From Emticicia sp. BO119 (GTDB taxonomy: Bacteria > Bacteroidota > Bacteroidia > Cytophagales > Spirosomataceae), in assembly GCF_013912375.1 (NCBI RefSeq), contig NZ_JACETV010000003.1:372001-436000 (forward strand): DNA of 64,000 bases, written 5' to 3'. The position numbers and the translations under genes are program-made. Shown one piece after another: positions 17,637 to 24,073 of the stretch; the first letter of the stretch is position 1, and each line of letters begins with the position of its first letter. Below the pieces are notes generated by a model that worked only from the letters and a program-made list of their open reading frames with translations, searched no databases and had not been told where the DNA came from.

Positions 17637-17834
17637 TCACAACCCAAAAACCCCCTTCACCTGCTTCAAGGTGATAGCCCCGCCGCCCTTCTTGCCGTCT
17701 TTATTAATGGGTTTCCCTAAAGCCTCTCTAACCTGCCGCATTTTGATTTTGGCGGTGCGCTCTGAGCATTGGAATAGCTCCTGAACGTCTTTTACTCTTA
17801 CTACCGAATTTTCTGAAAGTGTCATAAAGTGCAT
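17637..17834 (-). CDS. Small HTH-like DNA-binding protein
   Basis: About 65 residues, basic. VVRVKDVQELFQCSERTAKI reads as a helix-turn-helix, followed by a second helix (KIKMRQVREAL) and a Gly/Lys-rich turn KPINKDGKKGGGAITLKQ, a form seen in small mobile-element helix-turn-helix proteins. The alternative start at 17867 adds a His/Asn-rich leader and seems less likely. It is divergent from the prohead protease gene, 100 bases away, and could regulate the late promoter. Confidence 0.5.
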   Translation of the reverse strand: MHFMTLSENSVVRVKDVQELFQCSERTAKIKMRQVREALGKPINKDGKKGGGAITLKQVKGVFGL

Positions 17835-17933
17835 TATCGTGTTGTTATGTGTGGATTGGTGTTGCAAGTTAGTTTCTTACTTTTTATTGCCATAATTTAG
17901 CTGTCGCAAAGTTAAAATATCATACTTTACCAC

Positions 17934-18674
17934 ATGCACCCACAACAAAGCTCGACTAAAATGTACACCAAAGCCATCAGTGCGTCTGTCGATTTCGGAG
18001 AAGCCGACAAAACCGTCAAGGTGGTTTTCAGTACCCTTGATATGATCGATTTCGACAACGAGGTCATCCTGAGTGGTGCTTATACCAAGACTATAGCCGA
18101 GAACGGCCCGAAAAGTCGCGCCAGCAAAATATATCATCTCAAAGACCATATCTGGCGCACCGACAGCATTGTTGGTAAACTACAGGATTTATACGTTGAG
18201 GGCTCGCAACTTATCGGTGTTACGCGTTTCGATGAGTCTGATCCTATTGAGATGCTCAATTATTCGAAATACAAAAGAGGTTATTTTAATCAGCACAGCG
18301 TGGGTATTATCCCCATCAAATACCAGGATTTTGAGACCCACCGTGAGATTTCAGAAGTGAGGTTATTAGAGGGTTCGGTGGTGCTTTGGGGGGCGAATCC
18401 CGAGACCCCGACCCTTGCCGTAAAAACGGCTTATCAGGAGAATCCTGAGCTATTGTACAACGAAATAATAGCCGACCTCTCGGCACTCAGATACAACCTC
18501 AGAAAAAATCTGTCGGAGCAGGATTTGCTGTTTACCACACAAAACCTCGAAGACAAAATCAGTCAGTTTAAAACCCTGCACGCCAACACTCAGCCGGGGG
18601 CTGTTGCACCCACTAAGCCGTTATCTGTCAGGCAGGAAATTGATGCGTTTTTATTTGATAATACAGATTTTTAA
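17934..18674 (+). CDS. HK97 family prohead protease
   Basis: Serine protease that matures the procapsid. The catalytic histidine is expected in YHLKDH at about residues 66-70 and the serine in NQHSVGI near residue 122, as in the U35/S78 peptidase family. The strand VKVVFSTLDMIDFDNEVI and the block GVTRFDESDPIEMLNYSKY support the assignment. Its length, 246 residues, is typical. ATG 17934 was kept; ATG 17961 (MYTKAIS) is an equally plausible start. It precedes the capsid gene, as usual, but is separated from the portal by cargo genes. Confidence 0.85.
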   Translation: MHPQQSSTKMYTKAISASVDFGEADKTVKVVFSTLDMIDFDNEVILSGAYTKTIAENGPKSRASKIYHLKDHIWRTDSIVGKLQDLYVEGSQLIGVTRFDESDPIEMLNYSKYKRGYFNQHSVGIIPIKYQDFETHREISEVRLLEGSVVLWGANPETPTLAVKTAYQENPELLYNEIIADLSALRYNLRKNLSEQDLLFTTQNLEDKISQFKTLHANTQPGAVAPTKPLSVRQEIDAFLFDNTDF

Positions 18675-19144
18675 AGGTTCAGGGAATAAGCGTTTTTCGA
18701 AATTTTCATTCAAATAGAATGCAGTTTCTCAATGTTTGGCTAAAGCCAATTGGATTCTGTTAATTTAGTAATGGGGGTGTCTAAAAAGTCTATAGTCGCA
18801 AAATATTATTTGGCTAATCTCAACCCGCGCGGCGTCCGCCCACACCCTAAATCCCTCTCCCCAACTGTGGAGAGAGGGACTTTTTAGCCCTTCCCCATTG
18901 TTGGGGAAGGGTTGGGATGGGGTCTTTTCCAAATATTATTTGGCGTAAAAGCCTTTTTAGACACTCCCCAATTGAAGCAAAAAAAATCAATAGCCCCGCG
19001 CGGCGTCCGCCCATTTTTAAATCCGCAATGGAATTGGGGGGTAACAAGAAGACAATAATCCGAATCGGCTTTAGCCAAAATTACCTACCTACGAACCTTT
19101 TTTAAATCTTAACCAACTATTACACATTAACACACAACACTAAA
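18675..19144. other. Gap between protease and capsid filled with nested inverted repeats
   Basis: 470 bases without a gene. Almost all of it is occupied by the nested palindromic element at 18738-19077, described separately. Confidence 0.6.
18738..19077. repeat. Nested inverted-repeat element
   Basis: Outer arms GGCTAAAGCC.ATT.GGATT at about 18738-18757 and 19058-19077; inner arms GGTGTCTAAAAAG (18776-18788) and CTTTTTAGACAC (18952-18963). Inside are two smaller hairpins (CCCTCTCC..., CCCTTCCCC...GGGGAAGGG). The 19-base direct repeat CCCGCGCGGCGTCCGCCCA occurs at 18824-18842 and 18995-19013. No coding capacity; appearance is of stacked palindromic insertions. Confidence 0.6.
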
Positions 19145-20365
19145 ATGGCTCAACTTTCAGAAGCAGCAGTAAAAGAAATCGGCGGATTAATTGACGAACG
19201 ACTACGGGGTATCTCAACAGACCCCGCCACCGCCACCAAAAAGGAGATAGCCGAGCAACGTCAGCTCATCGAAATGCTATCGGCCCAGAATGATGATTTA
19301 TCAGCCAAAATCAACGGACAGGTACATACCAAAACCAGCAATTATGTTACGTTGGAAGATGCCTTATGGAGTGCCGCCAAATCCAAAAAGACCGAAATAG
19401 AGGCCATTGTTAAAGCTAATGGCCGCCAGACTGAGCCTTTGGTTTTTCAGGTAGGCACTAAAGCCGCTGTTGACCTTACCACAGCCAACACCATTGGCGC
19501 AGGTGCTACGCAATATTCACTCGTGCAGAATACCGGACAAATCTCTAAAATCCGTCAGCGTGAAGAGCGTTACCTGAGTGTAGCTGCTCCGGGCACTATC
19601 GGCGCCCCACGTGCCTTGTGGGTAGAAGAAACTGACGAACAGGGAGTGCCGGTATTCATTGCCGAGGGTGAAACCAAAACGAGGGTATCGGTGAAATACG
19701 TAGAGAAAATTGCTGAGGTACGCAAAATTGCAGTTTACGGCAAAGTAACTACCGAAATGCTGGCCGATTTGCCACAGTTGATTTCGTACATTCAGAACAA
19801 TATGGCGAAACGCCTGTCGGTAAAAACTGAAGACCAGTTGATTGATGGCGATGGGGCAGACGATAATTTATACGGTTTAACGCACTACGCTACCCCTTTC
19901 AGCGCCGGAGATTTAGCCGCACAGATTCCGATGGCCAACGAACTGGATGTTATCAGAGCCATTGCCTTGCAGGTGGAATTAGCCTACGGTATCGGTAATG
20001 CCTTATTCGTGAACTCGGCCGACTGGGCAAAAATCCAGCTTATCAAAGATACTGACGGACACCCGATCTGGAAAGAGTACGAAGTAGCCGGTACTGGCCG
20101 CGTAGTAATCAGTGGTCTGGAGATTATTCCAACCACAGCCATCGCCTCGGGTGAGTTTGTAGGCGGTGATATGTCGGTTGTGAATGTTCTCTACCGTGAG
20201 GGCTTAACCGTACAGATTGGCTTATCAGGCGACGACTTCATCAACAACAAAAAAACCATCCTCGTCGAGCAACGTTTAGTGCAGTTCGTTAGCGGTAATG
20301 ATACCCAGGTTTTAGTAAAAGGAAGTTTTGCTGCGGCTGTTGCTGCGCTGAATAAGGTGGGGTAA
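19145..20365 (+). CDS. Major capsid protein, HK97 fold
   Basis: A 406-residue capsid subunit. The first 100 residues are helical and charged (the delta/scaffolding domain, LIDERLRGIST to EQRQLIEMLSAQNDDLSAKI) and are probably removed by the preceding protease. The mature part shows typical features: APGTIGAPRALWVEE in the N-arm/E-loop region, VEKIAEVRKIAVYGKVTTEML, the P-domain segment FVNSADWAKIQLIKDTDGHP and a C-terminal strand ILVEQRLVQFVSGN. The order protease then capsid is standard. It is flanked on both sides by palindromic repeats. Confidence 0.9.
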   Translation: MAQLSEAAVKEIGGLIDERLRGISTDPATATKKEIAEQRQLIEMLSAQNDDLSAKINGQVHTKTSNYVTLEDALWSAAKSKKTEIEAIVKANGRQTEPLVFQVGTKAAVDLTTANTIGAGATQYSLVQNTGQISKIRQREERYLSVAAPGTIGAPRALWVEETDEQGVPVFIAEGETKTRVSVKYVEKIAEVRKIAVYGKVTTEMLADLPQLISYIQNNMAKRLSVKTEDQLIDGDGADDNLYGLTHYATPFSAGDLAAQIPMANELDVIRAIALQVELAYGIGNALFVNSADWAKIQLIKDTDGHPIWKEYEVAGTGRVVISGLEIIPTTAIASGEFVGGDMSVVNVLYREGLTVQIGLSGDDFINNKKTILVEQRLVQFVSGNDTQVLVKGSFAAAVAALNKVG

Positions 20366-20390
20366 ATTGTTCGATTATTTTTTTTGTTTC

Positions 20391-20553
20391 GTAGAGACGT
20401 ATTGCAATCGCGCGGCGAACCGTACGTCTCCCGAGTCCTGTCAAAATGAGAATAATTAGCTATTCTTTTGAGACGTTCCACACAATTAATTCTACTGGAT
20501 TAGATAGTCTTTGGAGACGTACGGTTCGCCGCGCGATTGCAATACGTCTCTAC
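20391..20553. repeat. MITE-like element with 41-bp perfect terminal inverted repeats
   Basis: Arms at 20391-20431 and 20513-20553 are perfect reverse complements over 41 bases; each starts with GTAGAGACGTATTGCAAT and contains CGCGCGGCGAACCG. The 81-base centre has no coding capacity. The element lies between the capsid gene and a secreted-protein gene, inside the late operon. Confidence 0.8.
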
Positions 20554-20574
20554 AAAACACAACAATTTCGAAAA

Positions 20575-20982
20575 ATGAAAAAACTACTCACAACCATAAC
20601 ATTTCTGGTGATTTCGCTCGGTGCTATGGCACAGGCAAAACTCAAGCCCACACCAGCCACGGGCTTACTGACAAATGCTTCTTATGCTTATGCCAGTGTC
20701 TATGCGCCTATCAAATCAACCGGGTTCAGTCCAACGGCGGTCACGATTCAATTGAATCTGGTTAAAGGCACAGGCACACCTGGCGGATACGCAAGCATTC
20801 ATGGCAGTGTAGATGGAATTACCTATGAGAAAATAGGCACTGATAGTGTAGCTATCAGCAATACTAACACGCAATTGAAAATCTGGAAACTGACTACCCA
20901 TGCCTATCCTTATTATAGAGTCAGGCTGATAGGTTCTGGTACGCAATCGACGGCGTTTAATGCGTGGGTACATGTGAATTAA
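20575..20982 (+). CDS. Secreted protein in the head gene cluster
   Basis: A 135-residue protein with a strong signal peptide (MKKLLTTITFLVISLGAMAQ), starting at ATG 20575; upstream in-frame sequence belongs to the 41-bp inverted-repeat element, so longer starts are rejected. The mature part is beta-rich (AVTIQLNLVKGTG, YASIHGSVDGITYEKIGTD, RVRLIGSGTQSTAFNAWVHV), resembling an immunoglobulin-like or capsid-decoration-type domain. An export signal in a gene between capsid and connector is unusual. It may be a moron, a surface protein of the lysogen, or a former decoration protein. Function unknown. Confidence 0.6.
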   Translation: MKKLLTTITFLVISLGAMAQAKLKPTPATGLLTNASYAYASVYAPIKSTGFSPTAVTIQLNLVKGTGTPGGYASIHGSVDGITYEKIGTDSVAISNTNTQLKIWKLTTHAYPYYRVRLIGSGTQSTAFNAWVHVN

Positions 20983-20986
20983 AATA

Positions 20987-21091
20987 CCCCACCCTAACCC
21001 TCCCCAACTGTGGGGAGGGGATAAAACCCGCAAATGTGGAGATGAAGGAAAGCCCCTCTCCCCACTGTTAGGGGGAGGGGTTGGGGTGGGG
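20987..21091. repeat. GC-rich nested palindromic repeat
   Basis: Outer arms CCCCACCCTAACCCTCCCC (20987-21005) and its near-complement at 21072-21091, with inner hairpins CCCTCCCC/GGGGAGGG (20998-21019) and CCCCTCTCCCC/GGGGGAGGGG (21053-21080). The same CCCTCTCCCC-type core occurs in the element at 18738-19077. Confidence 0.65.
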
Positions 21092-21118
21092 GGCCAAAAA
21101 ATAAAAACAACAAACAAA

Positions 21119-21652
21119 ATGAAATCTGAAATTACTGAAAGAATCACCCGGGGCATGTCGGTACAATTAACCGATGCCGATAGCTTTGAAGAGCCTGTAA
21201 GCCTTTCAGAAATCAAACGCTTTATCAGCATAGATGCCAGTCTGGGCGTGCATGATGATACGCTGAATGCCTTAAATACAGCCTTCAGAAGGCTTGTTGA
21301 AGATAAACTGGGTATATCACTGATACCTCGGTCGGTTGTAGTCTCCTGGAGAGAGTTCTACGATTTTTCAAAGCTCCCCTACCTGCCTGTAAATACAACG
21401 GGCTCTATCTCGGTTACTGATTTATCGGATGCTGAAATAGCCGAAGAAGCCTACGAATTGAAAGGCGTAGGGGGCTTTTTAACACTCGCCGGAGACTTTG
21501 CCGAGGGTGTAAAAATCAGCTACCAGGCCGGAGGACAGGCTATTGACCCAAGCCATCAGCAGATGATTAAGAGTCTGGTATATGAGGTATTTGTGAACAA
21601 AACATCTATGCAAAAAGCATTGGCCATGCATGTAAACGCTCTACCTATATGA
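21119..21652 (+). CDS. Head-tail connector protein, gp6-like
   Basis: A 177-residue protein with the pattern of HK97 gp6-like connectors: SLSEIKRFISIDASLGVHDD, then a long helix TLNALNTAFRRLVEDKLGI followed by SLIPRSVVVSWREFYDF. It forms the ring between portal and stopper proteins. ATG 21119 starts just after the GC-rich palindrome; the upstream frame extension (21086) runs through repeat sequence. Its stop overlaps the start of the next gene by four bases. Confidence 0.75.
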   Translation: MKSEITERITRGMSVQLTDADSFEEPVSLSEIKRFISIDASLGVHDDTLNALNTAFRRLVEDKLGISLIPRSVVVSWREFYDFSKLPYLPVNTTGSISVTDLSDAEIAEEAYELKGVGGFLTLAGDFAEGVKISYQAGGQAIDPSHQQMIKSLVYEVFVNKTSMQKALAMHVNALPI

Positions 21653-21837
21653 ATGCTGAAACACTGATAGAAACCATGAATCGTGCGGGCCAAAAACAGC
21701 AGGCAGGAACGAAAGTAAAGCTATCAGCCGAAGTGCTGAAAAGCTATATAGCGCGCGGGATTGTGAAAGAATTAAAAACCAGACCCCGCACCAAACAACT
21801 GAAAATGGGTGGCGTAACCACCAAAACACAAGTGTAA
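21649..21837 (+). CDS. Small phage protein of the neck cluster
   Basis: A 62-residue basic protein (ETLIETMNRAGQKQQAGTKVKL), with no recognised family. It overlaps the connector gene (ATGA) and the head-closure gene (shares base 21837), so the three are translationally coupled. Small genes at this place often encode neck or tail-completion accessories; the identity here is unknown. Confidence 0.55.
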   Translation: MNAETLIETMNRAGQKQQAGTKVKLSAEVLKSYIARGIVKELKTRPRTKQLKMGGVTTKTQV

Positions 21838-22163
21838 TGATGGCAGGATTAGCTTTTACGGAAGAAATACGATTTTATACCGCAACGGTGTCGGCCGACA
21901 ACCAGGGAGGCAAGAGCATCACAGGCGAAACCCTGAGTTTAAGCACATTGGCCAGTATCCAGGAAAAGATCCTACCGAGAACAAGTACCGATGGGCAGCT
22001 TACTTTCAACCAGATGCTAAAGGTTGAAATATGGAAGAATCCGGCTTTTATCCCTACTGAAACGACTCAGGTAGAATGGAAAAACAAGCGATACACCATA
22101 CAAGCTATCGCAGAAAACGAGACCCATACCAAGCAGGTATTGACTTTGATTGCGAGGGCTTGA
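21837..22163 (+). CDS. Head-closure (head-tail adaptor) protein, SPP1 gp16-like
   Basis: A 108-residue, beta-rich protein. The strand pattern (EEIRFYTATVSADNQGG, LASIQEKILPRTS, LKVEIWKNPAFIP, VEWKNKRYTIQAIAE) matches the head-tail adaptor family whose members stop DNA leakage from the filled head. Its place between connector and tail-completion genes agrees. It overlaps the preceding small gene. Confidence 0.75.
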   Translation: MMAGLAFTEEIRFYTATVSADNQGGKSITGETLSLSTLASIQEKILPRTSTDGQLTFNQMLKVEIWKNPAFIPTETTQVEWKNKRYTIQAIAENETHTKQVLTLIARA

Positions 22164-22167
22164 ATTG

Positions 22168-22316
22168 ATTGAGTGAATGAGCGATTTAGTGATTGAGTGA
22201 TTATTGACAACGGAGCAAATATTACGACAACAAAAGAATGATACTATTACTGAAACACTCGCCGTAAAACGATCGCTTATTCATTCAATCACACAATCAC
22301 TCATTCACTAAATTGA
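22168..22316. repeat. Hairpin of GATTGAGTGA/TGAATGAG repeats (late operon copy A)
   Basis: Left arm region 22168-22203 (GATTGAGTGAATGAGCGATT...) and right arm 22270-22316 (...CAATCACTCATTCACTAAAT) are imperfect reverse complements made of repeated GA(A/T)TGAGTGA units, around a 65-base loop. It fills the space between two phage genes. Confidence 0.6.
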
Positions 22317-22321
22317 TATAT

Positions 22322-22765
22322 ATGAAAGACGCCACTAACTATATCCTCAGCGAGTTTTTCAGAGTGCTTAACGGTGCCATCACTTACGAAAGTGTGCCGG
22401 TTAAAGTATTCGCCATTGAACAGGATGAGGCCGACACTGACAACCTTTTTGTAAGACTGTATGCCGCCTATACTACCGAGTTTAATACCAAAACAAGCTT
22501 TGGCAGCAAGGTTTATATCAATCTTGAAGTAGTTAACAGACTGACAGGTGGTGAGCGTACTGAGTATAAAGTAAACGATGTAGCCAACAGTATCAGCGAG
22601 TTGATTCTACCTGCACCATCTACCACAGCTCTGGCAGACAATGCTGACTTTCAGCTTGTTAATGTAAAATCAGGCGGACCTTCAACCAATTTCAATGAAC
22701 GGAGTAATACAGCCCTGATTGTCCGTAAAATTATCACATTTGAAGTAATCGTAAACCAATTATAA
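22322..22765 (+). CDS. Tail completion/terminator-like protein
   Basis: A 147-residue protein with the alternate helix-strand layout of tail-terminator proteins: an N-terminal helix DATNYILSEFFRVLNG, strands LFVRLYAAYTTEFNT and KVYINLEVVNRLTG, helix DVANSISELIL, and a final strand ALIVRKIITFEVIVNQL. Its position between head closure and tail tube supports the call. ATG 22322 is preferred to the earlier ATG 22313, which lies nearer the hairpin repeat. Confidence 0.6.
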   Translation: MKDATNYILSEFFRVLNGAITYESVPVKVFAIEQDEADTDNLFVRLYAAYTTEFNTKTSFGSKVYINLEVVNRLTGGERTEYKVNDVANSISELILPAPSTTALADNADFQLVNVKSGGPSTNFNERSNTALIVRKIITFEVIVNQL

Positions 22766-22766
22766 T

Positions 22767-23219
22767 ATGTCACAATTAATAGGTCAAAAGTACAGACTCG
22801 AAATCAACACGGGTACATCCGGCTCACCAGCCTGGCAGAAATTCAAACACGAAATATCCTTTGATATTTCTCATTCATCTGAAAAGGTTGAAGTTTCCAG
22901 CAAGGATACAGGCAAGCACAAAGATTATATCAAAACCTTGCTTGATACCACTGTGAACTGCACAGCCAGAGAAGATACGGCTCCGGGCTCAGGATTTGTA
23001 TCATACACAGACGTATATGGATACTGGTTAAACACGCAGGCAGATGCTAACGGAGGGAAATATGGCATGCGCATTTTCACTGACGAAGAGGGCGGCTATA
23101 CGTTAGCCTTCGATGCCTTCTTTGAAAGCATCGGTAACAAGTACGAGAATAATGGGATAGTAGAATATACCTTCTCATTGCAGATTGTAACCTTGCCCGA
23201 ATTGACGCCTGTGGCGTAA
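22767..23219 (+). CDS. Major tail (tube) protein
   Basis: A 150-residue protein matching the TP901-1-like tail tube family: SQLIGQKYRLEIN, the FKHEISFDISHSSEKVEVSSKD strand pair, DTTVNCTARED, and the C-terminal YTLAFDAFFESIGNKYEN. It polymerises on the tape measure to build the tail. It starts one base after the tail-completion stop. Confidence 0.8.
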   Translation: MSQLIGQKYRLEINTGTSGSPAWQKFKHEISFDISHSSEKVEVSSKDTGKHKDYIKTLLDTTVNCTAREDTAPGSGFVSYTDVYGYWLNTQADANGGKYGMRIFTDEEGGYTLAFDAFFESIGNKYENNGIVEYTFSLQIVTLPELTPVA

Positions 23220-23223
23220 ATAT

Positions 23224-23333
23224 TTAATCGTGAATGGTGAATGATGAATTAGTGAATAGTTCACCCCACTATCTTGAAGGATATTACCAGTAGTAATTTA
23301 TTCGCTAATTCATCATTCACCATTCACGATTAA
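23224..23333. repeat. Hairpin of TGAATGGTGAATGATGAATT repeats (late operon copy B)
   Basis: Arms 23224-23258 and 23299-23333 are reverse complements at 34 of 35 positions (TTAATCGTGAATGGTGAATG... and its complement), with a 40-base loop. It lies between the tail tube and chaperone genes. Confidence 0.75.
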
Positions 23334-23360
23334 TCACCCATTCACTAAATCCAAAAACCC

Positions 23361-23762
23361 ATGATAGTAGAACTAAAACACGGGGAATTACAATGCAAGT
23401 TGCAGGTTTGTAACGAGTCGCTGGAGCTGGCTATTCCTAAATTTGAATCTGATACCGAAACCGAAATCAGCGCTTTGTTCAGTGGCGTAGGTAGTTTTGC
23501 TGTCTTTGCCCGTTATTACGCCTATTTCTCTTATAAAATCTATTGTCAGCGAAACCCTGGTGTACAAACGCAGAAATACCCTATCGGTACATTTATGAAT
23601 CTGATTACAAAAGATGGCGTGTTGGTCGAGGAGTCGAACATTGCAGAAGCCTACGAAAAAATGGGGCAGACCATTGTGGACAGGGTCGAAAAAAAAATGA
23701 AACAGATCAAAGAGAATCCACAACTGCTGGAAACGCTGAGCGACCCAGCCGAGACGAATTAG
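23361..23762 (+). CDS. Tail assembly chaperone G
   Basis: A 133-residue protein, acidic in part (ESDTETEISALFSG), in the conserved position between tail tube and tape measure. Near its 3' end lies the slippery heptamer A AAA AAA at 23690-23696, in frame with the codons read as GAA AAA AAA. The zero-frame product continues to the stop at 23762 (ending SDPAETN). Slippage by -1 would join the first 112 codons to the T frame. G and GT bind tape measure and tube protein during tail assembly. Confidence 0.75.
   Translation: MIVELKHGELQCKLQVCNESLELAIPKFESDTETEISALFSGVGSFAVFARYYAYFSYKIYCQRNPGVQTQKYPIGTFMNLITKDGVLVEESNIAEAYEKMGQTIVDRVEKKMKQIKENPQLLETLSDPAETN
23690..23696 (+). promoter_or_regulatory. 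Programmed -1 frameshift site
   Basis: Slippery heptamer A AAA AAA within a run of nine A (23689-23697); the -1 frame opens into the T frame. A possible weak stem GCTGG/CCAGC (23726-23749) lies 30 bases downstream. Confidence 0.7.
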
Positions 23763-24073
23763 AGGAATTTTATTGTGGTGAAATAGGTATCTCTCCCGAC
23801 GTTTTCTGGTACGAAATGACCAGGCGACAGGCCATGAATATCCGCCGGGGATACATCACCAGAATCAACAATGAATTTGAGCGGAATATCTGGACCATGC
23901 GGGAGTTGTACGCCCTTGTGTACAATATTGTAGCCCGCAACCGGATTACCCCACAGCAGGCATTTCCGCTGAGTTTTGATAAAAGACCCGAGGCGAAAAG
24001 TATGCCATTAACCGAGTTTGCCAAAGTTTTACAAGCCAATTTTAAAGCAAAATCCGATGGAAGAGGAGAATAA
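23696..24073 (+). CDS. T portion of the frameshifted GT tail chaperone
   Basis: Read in the -1 frame relative to G. After slippage at 23690-23696, translation continues ...KK|NETDQREST, then RPSRDELEEFYCGEIGISPDVFWY, ending at 24073; the fusion would have about 237 residues. The T part contains a helical segment (MTRRQAMNIRRGYITRINNEFERNIWTMRELYALV). There is no good independent start codon early in the T frame. It overlaps the start of the tape measure gene by 17 bases. The family relation is by position and the frameshift signal. Confidence 0.7.
   Translation, partial: NETDQRESTTAGNAERPSRDELEEFYCGEIGISPDVFWYEMTRRQAMNIRRGYITRINNEFERNIWTMRELYALVYNIVARNRITPQQAFPLSFDKRPEAKSMPLTEFAKVLQANFKAKSDGRGE

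Noticed and set aside
22168-22316. CRISPR array in the repeat-rich spacer
   Set aside because: The units form an inverted repeat rather than regularly spaced direct repeats with unique spacers, and there are no cas genes.
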